From Polyangium jinanense (GTDB taxonomy: Bacteria > Myxococcota > Polyangia > Polyangiales > Polyangiaceae): a stretch of DNA of 64,000 nt. The first letter of the stretch is position 1. Each line of letters begins with the position of its first letter. The DNA lies in contig NZ_JAGTJJ010000010.1 in the NCBI RefSeq assembly GCF_028435365.1, positions 1 through 64,000 on the forward strand, given 5' to 3'. Under the pieces are notes generated by a model. That model was not told the origin of the DNA, did not search any database, and saw only the letters and a list, made by a program, of their open reading frames with translations. Both the position numbers and the translations under genes were made by a program. Below, piece by piece: positions 49,076 through 62,337 of the stretch.

Positions 49076-51298
49076 ATGCGTTTTTCATGGGGCTATCCGA
49101 TCGCAGTCGCAGCGGCATTCGTTGCATGCAAGGGGGGAGGCGAGAAGACAGCGGGGCCCACGCCGAGCCCGGCGGAGACGACGAGCGCGGCGGCGAACGG
49201 CGCGGCCACGGCGCCCGCGCCGAAAGAAAAGCCGAAGGCCGTGGCGCGGGAGGGCAGCACGATCGCGCGTTCGCCCTCGGATGACGCGCTTTACGTGGCC
49301 GACGAGGAGCGGGGCGTCGTGCACGTGATCGCGATGCCGGTGGACGTGGCGAAACCGGCGCAGACCGTGAAGGTGCCCGGTCAGCCAGCCCAGGTGCTCG
49401 CGCTTGCGGATCGGGTGCTCGTGACGATCCGGAGTGAAGGGGCGATCGCGCCGGGCACGGATCTGTCGCCGGAGGAGCGCGAGGCGAGCGCGGCGCCGGC
49501 GCCCACGGCGTCGGCGAGCGCGGCGCCGGCGGTGACGAAAGCAAAAGGGCCGGAGAAATACGAGAAACCAAAGACCGTGCCCTCGGCGACGGGGCCGGGG
49601 CTTTTGCTCGTGATGCGAAAGGATGCCGAAAAGGGACTCGTGGTCGAGTCGCGGATCGAATTGCCCGAGGACGCGTGGGGCGTGGCCGTGACGCCCGATG
49701 AATCGACGGCGATCGTGACGAGCGCCTGGACGCACAAGGTGTCGGGGGTGGATCTGGCGACAGGGAAGGTGCGTTTTTCCGTGGATGTCGCGCGTGAGCC
49801 ACGCGCGGCGGTGGTGCATCCGAGCGGAAAAGCGGTTTACGTGACGCACCTCGTGGGCACGGATCTCACGCGGATCGACGGAATCGACGGCGAGGCGGCC
49901 TCCGCGCGGCGGATCAAGCTGCCGGCGTCGCCCTTGCGGACGCCGGTGGGGGCGACGTCGAATGCGTCGCTCGCGTATTCGGCCGTGCTGTCGCCGGATG
50001 GGAAGAAGCTTTACGTGGCGCGGCACGCGCTCGGTGGAATGGGGCCGCAGGTCTGGATGGGGGTGTCGGCGGTCGACGTGCTGCTCACGACGGACGATAC
50101 ACCGCTCGCGCCGACGCGCCTCGCCGGGCCGAAAACGACGGCAGAGGACGCGACGGGGCTGGTGGAGGATCAGGAGACGGGCGGTGAGGGGCCGCGTACC
50201 GCGCCAAACCCGTTCGTGCAGCCGCGCGCGATCGTCTACAAGAAGAGCACGGATACGCTGCTCGTGGCGTCGGAGGGGACGGACGCGCTGTCGGAGCTTT
50301 ACGCAGGGCCGATCGATCCGGCGCTGTTCATCGCGGGGGGGGTCGAGTTGCGGACGGATCCGGATCCGAAATACAAGGTGGCGACCGGATGCGGCGCGCC
50401 GAGCGGGATCGCGCTCGCCGCGGACGAGAAATCGGCGTACGTGTTTTGCCGGGCGACACATTCGATGGAGGTCGCGTTTTTCCATTCGGGGAAGAACCAG
50501 TTGATGCGGCTCGGGGAGGAGCCGCTCCCCGCGCAGGCGGCGCTCGGGCGGAAGCTTTATTATAACGGGACCGACGAGGTGACGAGCGGGGGAATGGGCT
50601 GCGCGGGCTGCCATCCGGAGGGGCGAGACGATGGGCACGTCTGGCACGAGCGCGCGGCCGTCGGGCAGGGGCCGAATTTCTTCGCGGGGGCGGCGAACAT
50701 GCCCGGGTGGGACGTGGAGCAAAAGACGGGCGGAGGTTTTGCTCGCCAAACGCCGATGCTCGCGGGGCGGGTGGTGTACGAGGGGCCGTATGGGTGGCAC
50801 GCGGAGAGCCCGCATCTGACGCACCGGCTGACGAACGGGTTCTTGCTCCATCGATGGGGCGATCTGCCGTACGGGCACGATCGAAAGGAGCTGACCGAGC
50901 GGGCAATGGCGCTGCGGGCGTTTTTGCGGCTCGGGCTCGTGCCGCCGCCGCGCAAGACGCGGGAGCTCTCGGACGAGGAAAAGAAAGGGCAGGAGGTGTT
51001 CCTGCGCGTGGAGACGAAATGCGCGGGGTGCCACGTGCCCGAGATGGATTACAGCGATCGCGCGCCGTATCCGGTGTACTCGAAGCTGCCGCCGCCGGAG
51101 AGTTTCGAGGCGGATCCGGAGCTCGGGTACAAGACGCCGTCGTTGCGGTTTGTCGGGGGGACGGCGCCGTATGCACACGATGGGCGCTTCTCGACGCTGG
51201 AGGAGCTCATCGAGCGGAACGACGATCGCATGGGGAACACGAACCAGCTCACCAAGCCGGAGCGCACGGCGCTCGTGGCGTTCCTGAGGACGTTATGA
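49076..51298 (+). CDS. Di-haem c-type cytochrome lipoprotein with beta-propeller
   Basis: A 740-residue lipoprotein (lipobox FVAC, C18), with an Ala/Pro linker and a propeller-like region (about 70-480) of YVTN-type strands (DDALYVADEERGVVHVIA, STAIVTSAWTHKVSGVDL). A C-terminal cytochrome part has CAGCH at about 507 and about 650, so two covalent haems. The arrangement resembles cytochrome c peroxidase/MauG-like domains fused to a propeller. It acts in the periplasm or at the surface. Its last codon overlaps the next gene's start (ATGA). No redox partner is identified in the window. Confidence 0.84.
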   Translation: MRFSWGYPIAVAAAFVACKGGGEKTAGPTPSPAETTSAAANGAATAPAPKEKPKAVAREGSTIARSPSDDALYVADEERGVVHVIAMPVDVAKPAQTVKVPGQPAQVLALADRVLVTIRSEGAIAPGTDLSPEEREASAAPAPTASASAAPAVTKAKGPEKYEKPKTVPSATGPGLLLVMRKDAEKGLVVESRIELPEDAWGVAVTPDESTAIVTSAWTHKVSGVDLATGKVRFSVDVAREPRAAVVHPSGKAVYVTHLVGTDLTRIDGIDGEAASARRIKLPASPLRTPVGATSNASLAYSAVLSPDGKKLYVARHALGGMGPQVWMGVSAVDVLLTTDDTPLAPTRLAGPKTTAEDATGLVEDQETGGEGPRTAPNPFVQPRAIVYKKSTDTLLVASEGTDALSELYAGPIDPALFIAGGVELRTDPDPKYKVATGCGAPSGIALAADEKSAYVFCRATHSMEVAFFHSGKNQLMRLGEEPLPAQAALGRKLYYNGTDEVTSGGMGCAGCHPEGRDDGHVWHERAAVGQGPNFFAGAANMPGWDVEQKTGGGFARQTPMLAGRVVYEGPYGWHAESPHLTHRLTNGFLLHRWGDLPYGHDRKELTERAMALRAFLRLGLVPPPRKTRELSDEEKKGQEVFLRVETKCAGCHVPEMDYSDRAPYPVYSKLPPPESFEADPELGYKTPSLRFVGGTAPYAHDGRFSTLEELIERNDDRMGNTNQLTKPERTALVAFLRTL

Positions 51299-51906
51299 AG
51301 ACGAAGAAGGGCACGATCGGGTTCGTGGCGCTGGCATTCGCAGGAGGCGCGCTGTTCACGGGCTGGGCGAGCGCAGAGGATGCGCCGCCCGCGCAGGAGG
51401 CGCCGTTCGGGAGCGTGGCGGCGCTGGAGGATGCGGGCACGGAGGACGCGGGCGGCGGCGGGGACGCGGAGGCGGCGCCGGCCGCGCCGCCGAAGCAGAC
51501 GCTCACGATTTCGGCGGACAAATCGCCGCGGCCGAAGGACGCCGACTGGGACGTGCTGGGCGTGGAGATGTCGTTTTCGCCGGGGTCGACGCCCAATGGC
51601 TGCAGGCTTCAGCACATCCGGGAATGGGTGCGGGTCCGGTGCACGGGGGCGATGGTGCACATTTCGATGCTCGGCGGCAATCACGAGGGGGTGTCGATCA
51701 AGCTCGATCCCGTGGGAGCCGACGAGTTCATCCCATTCCCCCAGGGCGGCGAGGTCGTGTTCCCGGTGCGGACCGGGGATCGCCGGGTGTTCGAATGGAT
51801 CGGCGTGGAATTCGGCTACAAGGGGATGACGTCGGCGTCGAGTTTCCTCATCCTCTCGGAGTCGTGGCTGCCCTGGGACGAGGGGCCGACGATTTACGCG
51901 CGTTGA
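51295..51906 (+). CDS. Exported protein coupled to the di-haem lipoprotein
   Basis: A 203-residue protein with a signal peptide (MKTKKGTIGFVALAFAGGALFTGWASA), then an Ala/Gly/Glu-rich linker and a beta-rich domain. SADKSPRPKDADWD, GCRLQHIREWVRVRCTGAMV and a C-terminal SWLPWDEGP are its notable blocks. I associate this pattern with uncharacterised exported proteins of myxobacteria. Two cysteines flank REWVRVRC. ATG 51295 overlaps the stop of the cytochrome gene, so it is expected to be produced with it. No enzymatic role recognised. Confidence 0.75.
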   Translation: MKTKKGTIGFVALAFAGGALFTGWASAEDAPPAQEAPFGSVAALEDAGTEDAGGGGDAEAAPAAPPKQTLTISADKSPRPKDADWDVLGVEMSFSPGSTPNGCRLQHIREWVRVRCTGAMVHISMLGGNHEGVSIKLDPVGADEFIPFPQGGEVVFPVRTGDRRVFEWIGVEFGYKGMTSASSFLILSESWLPWDEGPTIYAR

Positions 51907-51910
51907 CAGA

Positions 51911-53383
51911 TCAAAGGGAGCTGACGAATTGAAGGAGCGCGGCGCGGTCCGAGGCGGAGAGCGCGCGGAAGGCCTCGCGCGAGGCTTCGGCCTCGCCGCC
52001 GTGCCAGAGGATGGCTTCCTCGATGTTCCGGGCACGTCCGTCGTGCAGCAGGCGCGTGTGCCCGGAGATCAGGCTCGTCATGCCGACGCCCCAGAGTGGG
52101 GCCGTCCGGAAATCGCGGCCCCCGGCCTCGTGGTCGGGGCGATCGTCGGCGAGCTCCGGACCCATGTCGTGAATCAATAGATCGGTGTACGGGTAGATTC
52201 GCTGGCCTTCGACCTCGGGAAAACCCGCGAGCGGGCCGGTGACGAACGATGGCGTATGGCACGCGTTGCAACGTGCCTGCGAGAACAGGGCCTTTCCCAG
52301 GAGGACTTCGGCGTCGGCGGCGTCTGGGCGGTGGGGCATGGCGACGAGGTGAGAAAAGACGACGATTGCGTCGAAGCGAGCCGGGTCGATGTCCAGCGTC
52401 GTGCCTGCGGCCGCGGCGCAATCCACCTGGATGGGCGGGCAGTTGTCGGCCGGGCGAAGAGGGGAGGTGATGCCGATGTCTCCGAGGAAGGCCCCGGCGG
52501 TTTGTCGCGCCAGGTCCACCTCGTTCGCTTTCCACCCGAATCGTCCGGGCAAAAGCGTTCCATCGATAAATACATGGTTTCGGCGGCCGCGAATGCCATC
52601 ACCATTGGCGTCGCCGGGATCGGCCAGCGCCTCGATGTCCTCGTCGCGGACGGCGGCGAGCAGGCCGAGCCCGATCATGGGCTGGGCCACGCGGGGTGAA
52701 ATGCGGGTCTCCGCCGCGAGCGGACCGAATGCCAGATCGCGAGCCGTGTACGTCGGTTCCAGCAGCTCGTACGATGTGCCATCTGCATACGAGCCGGGTT
52801 TCGGGGCATGGTCGACGGAAAACCACCCTTCCGGCGTGACCCCGGGGATCGCCTTGTTCTGGATCTGATCACCGTAGCGGGGATCGGGGAGGAACGTGGC
52901 GCCGTCCTCCGACGGAATCGACAGCCGCACGAGCATCGACGTCATCGGCTGGCCAGGAGGCGGAGGCGCGCCGCGGCCGCCCCGGAAATGGCAGCTCCGG
53001 CAGGAGGTCCCGACGTACGTCGGACCCAGGCCGTCGCGGTCGACTTCGCCTCCGACCGTCCACGCGACGTCGAAGAGCGCGAGCCCGGCCTCGAAGGTCC
53101 CGAGGCGCTCCAAGGAGAGGTTCGCGGCGGGTCGCGAAAAACTCTTTTCGTCGCGTGTATCGAGGGTCGTGTCGCCGCCGGGCCGCTCTTCGCCAGGCTC
53201 GAACATCGCCGGCATGGCTCCGCCCGCGCCCGCCGCGCCGGAGCTCGAGGTGCTGCTCGACATACCCGCCCCGCCGGCACTCGAAGAAGAGCCGCCGGTT
53301 CCGCCGGGGCCCGGTTCGAGGATTGGATCGGAGCACGCGAATCCGAGGGGAATCACGGCCCAAAGAGCTCTCCGAAGCCTCAC
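51911..53383 (-). CDS. DUF1111 di-haem oxidoreductase-like lipoprotein
   Basis: About 490 residues with lipobox GFAC (C17), a Gly/Ser linker and two CxxCH haem sites (CRSCH about 128, CNACH about 371) in the DUF1111 ('thiol oxidoreductase') pattern, with GRFGWKANEVDLARQTAGAF between. In other bacteria DUF1111 genes sit with imelysin-type lipoproteins in Fur-regulated operons. GTG 53383 overlaps the stop of the upstream RCC1 gene (GTGA) and is preceded by GGAG, so translation is coupled. It ends five bases from the convergent exported-protein gene. Confidence 0.85.
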   Translation of the reverse strand: MRLRRALWAVIPLGFACSDPILEPGPGGTGGSSSSAGGAGMSSSTSSSGAAGAGGAMPAMFEPGEERPGGDTTLDTRDEKSFSRPAANLSLERLGTFEAGLALFDVAWTVGGEVDRDGLGPTYVGTSCRSCHFRGGRGAPPPPGQPMTSMLVRLSIPSEDGATFLPDPRYGDQIQNKAIPGVTPEGWFSVDHAPKPGSYADGTSYELLEPTYTARDLAFGPLAAETRISPRVAQPMIGLGLLAAVRDEDIEALADPGDANGDGIRGRRNHVFIDGTLLPGRFGWKANEVDLARQTAGAFLGDIGITSPLRPADNCPPIQVDCAAAAGTTLDIDPARFDAIVVFSHLVAMPHRPDAADAEVLLGKALFSQARCNACHTPSFVTGPLAGFPEVEGQRIYPYTDLLIHDMGPELADDRPDHEAGGRDFRTAPLWGVGMTSLISGHTRLLHDGRARNIEEAILWHGGEAEASREAFRALSASDRAALLQFVSSL

Positions 53384-54834
53384 GGCCAGGGCACTCCGAC
53401 GGGGACACTCGAGCGCTCGGGGCCCTCCGGGGGCAGCGGGAGCGCGAGCTGTCCGCTTGCATTCGAGCCCCACGCCTGGAGGCCGCCGGTGTCGTCCACG
53501 ACGAGCGCGCCGGTGAGGCCCGCGGAGATGGCGCGCACGCCGCCGACCAGGCACGGCGTCGGCTTGGTTCGCACATTGGTGTCGCCCACGCCGAGATGCG
53601 CGAGGCTATTTTGACCCCAGCCGAGGAGATCGCCGTTCGTCAGCACCGCGTAACTCGTATTTCCCCGCGCGCCGAGAGCGAGCACGCGGTCGGGCAAGAC
53701 GAGGGGAACAGGCTGCGGTCTGGAAGCCAGGATGCCGGCCGAGCCATCCCCGATTTGCCCGCTGGAGCCGAGGCCCCATGCATACACGTTGCCGCCCGTG
53801 GTCATGGCAAGGACATGGTCCCGGCCGGCCGCTACGTCGACGATATCGACGAGATTCGGAACGATGAGCGGCGAGGGGTGGGGCGAAATGTCCTCGTCGC
53901 CGATTCCGAGCTGGCCCTCGTCGTTCGAGCCCCACGCGTGAACGAGGCCGTTCACGTCGACGGCGAAGGACGCGTCGTCCGAGGCGGCGATGGCGACGAT
54001 TTCGGCTGTGGTGGGCACCTCGACGATTCCAGTGTGGCTCTCCGTATCGCCGGTGCCGAGTTGCCCGCGGCCATTGAGGCCAGCGGCGAAGACGCGACCA
54101 TCCGCGCGCAGAAACAAGATATGTCCTGCGCCGGGCGCGATGGCCGTGATGTCGTCGAGCCCGACGATTGGCTCGAAGGACGGCTGGTCCGCGGTCGCCA
54201 TGAAGACGTGCCCCTCGGCATCCAGCACGAAGAGCGAGTCTCCGCCTTCGGCCACGGAGACGAGCCCTGCCGGCGCTTCCCTCTTGGCGGGAATGGGGTT
54301 GCCGCCGCCCCATTGCACGAGCGCACCGTCGTGAACGGCATACATCGTGTCGAGGGATGCGGCCACGGGGCGTCCGCCATAAAGGTGCGTCTCCGCAGTC
54401 GTGGCCTTTCCCGATGGCAAGACGAGCGTCACGACAAATGGATTCACGCCCCGCGTCAGAGGGGAGCGCAATCGTGCCGACCCTGTGGTCGCCGATGCGT
54501 CGATGGATCGCTCGTCGAGGATTTCTTCGCCGCGCTGGAGCCGGACGGTGGCTCCTCCTTCCGGTAGGGAAAATGCGACGTCCACGTCCACGAAACGACG
54601 CTCGAATGCCATGCCGGGCGGAGGGCTGACGAGTGTGAGCGTGGCGTCGGGCGTCGGGATCGAGCCGCCGCCTTCACCGCCCGAGCCCGCCCCACCGCCT
54701 CCGGTGCCTGGGGCCATGCCCCCCGAGCCCCCCGAGCCGGCGGACGTCGATTCCGATGCCGGCGGCTCATCGTCCGAGCACGCGGCGACCACGCACCCGG
54801 CGAGCACCAGAACGGCGAGCGCGCGGAGCCTCAT
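53380..54834 (-). CDS. RCC1-repeat lipoprotein, second copy
   Basis: The 484-residue lipoprotein (lipobox VVAAC, C19) has a Gly/Ser linker, an Ig-like segment (about 60-160) and then an RCC1-type propeller of about seven blades marked by repeated GxGxxGQLG (for example GLNGRGQLGTGDTESH and GSNDEGQLGIGDED). RCC1 propellers bind partner proteins or ligands; no catalytic residues are implied. The start ATG overlaps the stop of the first RCC1 gene (ATGA) and its own stop overlaps the DUF1111 start. It is likely displayed at the cell surface. Confidence 0.88.
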   Translation of the reverse strand: MRLRALAVLVLAGCVVAACSDDEPPASESTSAGSGGSGGMAPGTGGGGAGSGGEGGGSIPTPDATLTLVSPPPGMAFERRFVDVDVAFSLPEGGATVRLQRGEEILDERSIDASATTGSARLRSPLTRGVNPFVVTLVLPSGKATTAETHLYGGRPVAASLDTMYAVHDGALVQWGGGNPIPAKREAPAGLVSVAEGGDSLFVLDAEGHVFMATADQPSFEPIVGLDDITAIAPGAGHILFLRADGRVFAAGLNGRGQLGTGDTESHTGIVEVPTTAEIVAIAASDDASFAVDVNGLVHAWGSNDEGQLGIGDEDISPHPSPLIVPNLVDIVDVAAGRDHVLAMTTGGNVYAWGLGSSGQIGDGSAGILASRPQPVPLVLPDRVLALGARGNTSYAVLTNGDLLGWGQNSLAHLGVGDTNVRTKPTPCLVGGVRAISAGLTGALVVDDTGGLQAWGSNASGQLALPLPPEGPERSSVPVGVPWP

Positions 54835-56507
54835 GGGAGCGTCACGAGCCCCGGCGTCGGATAAGCCCAGTTGTTGAGCAGATTCGGTCGCCCGAGGCTG
54901 CCATTCGTGCTCCATCCCCACGTGTAGACCGTGCCGTCCGGCGCCGTGCCGATCACGTGGGTCGCCCCAGGTTCGATGTCGAGCACCGCGGGCAGCGCAA
55001 GCGGCGTGTCCGGCGCATTTCGATCGACGGTATCGTCGCCGCCGATGCCGAGTTGCCCATTGAAGTTCTGACCCCAGCCGACCGCGCTTCCGTTCGCCCG
55101 GATGGCGAAGCTGAAGTTTCCGTCGGCGAAGACGGCCGCGGCTTCGGCCAATCCCACGACGGCCGTGGGTGAATGAGCCTCCGCGTCGGCACCGCTCATC
55201 CCATTGCCGACCTGACCGTTCTGGTTGAGCCCCCAGGCGACGATGGTCCCATCGGAGCGCAGCGCGAGCACGTGATCCCGCCCCGAGGCGAGGTGCACGA
55301 CGTCGGCCAATGCGGGCACCTGGACCGGCGTTGGATGCGGATCGGCATCCGCGGTGCCCTGGCCGAGGTTGCCGAATTGATTCCTTCCCCACGCCCACAC
55401 GGTGCCGTCGCGCCGCAGCGCGAGAGAATGCTTCGATCCGCCGACGACCTGGATGATGTCGTCGAGCCCCGCGATCGCCACGGGGGAATGGCGGTCCTCG
55501 GTCGTGCCGTCGCCGAGCTGTCCCGAGGCGTTGTCGCCGAAGGCGCGAACCGTTCCGTCTTCGAGCAAGACGAGCGTGTGATCATACCCGAACGTCGCCG
55601 CGAGGACACCGGAGAGGTTCGTGTTCTGCGTGGGAACCTCGCGTTTGTCCGCATCGCTCATTCCCGGTGCGGCGAGGCCGAGCCGGCCGTCGGCGTTGTT
55701 TCCCCAGACGAACAGGGCGCCGTCCTTGCGAAGCGCCAGCGATTGATTCTGGCGGAAATCGAGGGCGGTGATTTCCTCGATGTCGGGCACGAGCACGGGT
55801 TCGAGGCGCGACGTCGTCTCTCCCACGCCGAGGCCGAGTTGCCCGAGGTTGTTGCGGCCCCACACGGCGACCTTCCCGGACGAGATTGCGCCCGTGTGAG
55901 ATCCGCCGGCGCCGGCCTTTCGCTCGAACATCACGTCGAGGGGCACCTCCGTTCGATGGCCGGCGAGGTCCTCGGCCGCGACGACGAGCGTGTTTTTCCC
56001 GCGTGTCGGGCGCGCGTCGACGAATCCATCGAACATCGGCGCGCCGCTGTCCACGGGGAGCGCCGTCACGGGGGCGCCGTTCAACGTGAATTCGACTTTC
56101 GCCAGGCCGCCGGAATCCTCGGCGTGCACGGAGACGAGAATGCGAGCCGTACGGAGCAGCGCGCCGCTGCTGATTCCTCCGAGGGTCACGACGGGTGGCG
56201 TCGAATCGGACGATGCGCCTCCTTCTCCGCCCGCGCCACCCGCGCCACCCGCGCCGCCGGATCCGCCGGTGCCACCCGTCCCGCCGCCGCCCTCACCGCC
56301 GGTATTTCCTGTGCCGCCGCTGCCGGACGCGGCCGATCCACCCGCGCCGCCCGAGCCGCCTTGGCCTCCGCTGCCGGAGGTCGTGGTGGACGCGCCGGTG
56401 TTTCCCCCGGAGCCGGGCGTCACTTCGCCTTCGTCGCTGCAACCCGCGCCCGCGCACAACACGAGAGCCGGGGCCAGCGCCCACGGCCAGAAGATCGTCC
56501 TTTTCAT
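54831..56507 (-). CDS. RCC1-repeat lipoprotein, first copy
   Basis: The 558-residue lipoprotein (lipobox GAGC, C23) has a long Gly/Ser/Thr linker. An Ig-like segment follows (TPPVVTLGGISSGALL, VEFTLNGAPVTALPV), then an RCC1 propeller with repeats such as GRNNLGQLGLGVG, GNNADGRLGLA, GDNASGQLGDGT and GRNQFGNLGQG. It is paralogous to the next gene. ATG 56507 follows GGGAAAGA; a TTG one codon earlier is not needed. It is the first gene of the RCC1-RCC1-DUF1111 operon, and a Fur-box match lies about 51-69 bases upstream. Confidence 0.88.
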   Translation of the reverse strand: MKRTIFWPWALAPALVLCAGAGCSDEGEVTPGSGGNTGASTTTSGSGGQGGSGGAGGSAASGSGGTGNTGGEGGGGTGGTGGSGGAGGAGGAGGEGGASSDSTPPVVTLGGISSGALLRTARILVSVHAEDSGGLAKVEFTLNGAPVTALPVDSGAPMFDGFVDARPTRGKNTLVVAAEDLAGHRTEVPLDVMFERKAGAGGSHTGAISSGKVAVWGRNNLGQLGLGVGETTSRLEPVLVPDIEEITALDFRQNQSLALRKDGALFVWGNNADGRLGLAAPGMSDADKREVPTQNTNLSGVLAATFGYDHTLVLLEDGTVRAFGDNASGQLGDGTTEDRHSPVAIAGLDDIIQVVGGSKHSLALRRDGTVWAWGRNQFGNLGQGTADADPHPTPVQVPALADVVHLASGRDHVLALRSDGTIVAWGLNQNGQVGNGMSGADAEAHSPTAVVGLAEAAAVFADGNFSFAIRANGSAVGWGQNFNGQLGIGGDDTVDRNAPDTPLALPAVLDIEPGATHVIGTAPDGTVYTWGWSTNGSLGRPNLLNNWAYPTPGLVTLP

Positions 56508-56557
56508 CAATTCTTTCCCAGGTCGGCCAAACGGACTCTACCCCGGCTTCCACAAAT

Positions 56558-56576
56558 GACAATGAAAATCGTTTTC
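56558..56576. promoter_or_regulatory. Candidate Fur-binding site in divergent promoter region
   Basis: The sequence GACAATGAAAATCGTTTTC matches the 19-base Fur box GATAATGATAATCATTATC at 15 positions. It contains the perfect inverted repeat TGAAAA-TCG-TTTTCA (56563-56577). It is a conspicuous A/T island in GC-rich DNA. It lies 51 bases from the first RCC1 lipoprotein start and 48 bases from the permease start (56624), so it could repress either or both when iron is plentiful. Confidence 0.62.
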
Positions 56577-56623
56577 AGTTTTGTTCGGCGAACGAGGTGC
56601 TGGAATGTAGTAGGATGCGTGAC

Positions 56624-57970
56624 ATGCGCGCGACGATGACCCGTTCCGCAGATGCGCCCCCGCCTCCACGCGTGCTCGGTCTCTTCGACGCGTCGTGTAT
56701 TGTCATTGGCGCCATCATCGGCGTCGGCATCTTCTTCACGCCCGCGCGCATGGCGGCGCTCGTCGGCAGCGGGCCCCTCCTGCTTCTCGCTTGGCTGCTC
56801 GCCGGCTTCATCGTGCTCGCGGGCGCGCTCACGTTCGCGGAGCTCGGGGCACGATATCACCGAAGCGCCGCGCAATACGAGATTCTCCGCGATACCTACG
56901 GGCCCTTGCCCGCATTTCTGTTCGTCTTCTGCAATGCGACGGCGGTCCAGGGCGGGGCCATCGGCATCATCGCGATCATCTGCGTCCAGAACTTCGTTGT
57001 GGCGCTCGGGCAGACCTCGCTCGGCCCGGGGTGGAGCACGCTCGCGTCCGTGGGGCTCGTCGTGGGTCTCACGGCAGCCAACGTGCTCGGGGTTCGCTGG
57101 GGCGCGCGGATCCAGAACGCGACGGTGCTCATGAAGCTGCTCACGCTCGTGGCGATCGGTGCCCTCGGCGCATTCGCCCCGGTGCAAGATACGCCCGTCG
57201 GTCGGGACGAGGTGCAGTCGAAGGGTGTTCTCGGCGTGCTCGCCGCGCTCGTCCCTGCGTTTTTCGCATTCGGCGGTTTTCAGCACGCGCTCTGGATTTC
57301 AGGGGAGGTGCGTGAGCCCAAGCGAAACCTGCCGCGCGCGATCCTCGTGGGGGTCGTCGTCGTGGTCGTCGTGTATCTCCTGGCAAACTGGTCGTATTTG
57401 CGGCTCCTCGGCGGGGCTTCGGCCGTCGCGGCGAGCAAGACGCTCGCGGCGGACGCGGTCGCGCGCGCGGCACCGAGCGTGGGCGGGCGCGTGATCGCCG
57501 CGGCCGTGGGCATATCAGCGCTCGGCGTGCTCAATGCGCAGCTCCTCTCGGGTCCGCGGCTCGTCTTCGGGATGGCGCGAGATGGTCGGTTTTTTCCCGC
57601 CTTCGGGCGCCTCGACGCGAGGTTCGGCACGCCCTCGGCCGCGATCTGGTTTGTCGGGGCGATCGCGGTGGCGTTGCTCGTCCTGGCCGGCGAAAAAGGC
57701 GTGGATCGTCTGCTCACGGGCGTCGTGTTCGTCGACGGCGTGTTCTTCGCCGCGACGGGCGCGGCGCTTTTCGTGTTGCGGCGGCGCGGCGGCGAAGCCT
57801 CGTTCCGGACGCCGGGATATCCCCTGCCGCCCCTTTTCTTCGTCCTCGGGGCGATCGGTGTCGTCGTCGGGGCGCACCTCGACCCCGCCGTGTTACCCGC
57901 GACGCTGATCGGCGCCGCGTGGATCGCGGCGGGGGCGCTTTTGTACTTCGTCCGATTTCGAGGGAAATGA
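56624..57970 (+). CDS. APC-superfamily amino acid permease
   Basis: The 448-residue protein has about 12 hydrophobic helices. The first has VIGAIIGVGIFFTPARMAAL, the conserved GxGIF-type substrate-binding break of APC permeases; later FGMARDGRFFPAFGRL is also typical. It probably imports an amino acid or related solute by cation symport; the substrate is unknown. Starts at 56615, 56624 and 56636 are all in frame; 56624 has AGGA eight bases upstream. It is divergent from the RCC1 operon and shares the Fur-box region. Confidence 0.86.
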   Translation: MRATMTRSADAPPPPRVLGLFDASCIVIGAIIGVGIFFTPARMAALVGSGPLLLLAWLLAGFIVLAGALTFAELGARYHRSAAQYEILRDTYGPLPAFLFVFCNATAVQGGAIGIIAIICVQNFVVALGQTSLGPGWSTLASVGLVVGLTAANVLGVRWGARIQNATVLMKLLTLVAIGALGAFAPVQDTPVGRDEVQSKGVLGVLAALVPAFFAFGGFQHALWISGEVREPKRNLPRAILVGVVVVVVVYLLANWSYLRLLGGASAVAASKTLAADAVARAAPSVGGRVIAAAVGISALGVLNAQLLSGPRLVFGMARDGRFFPAFGRLDARFGTPSAAIWFVGAIAVALLVLAGEKGVDRLLTGVVFVDGVFFAATGAALFVLRRRGGEASFRTPGYPLPPLFFVLGAIGVVVGAHLDPAVLPATLIGAAWIAAGALLYFVRFRGK

Positions 57971-57975
57971 ACGAA

Positions 57976-62333
<4,358 letters not shown>

Positions 62334-62337
<4 letters not shown>

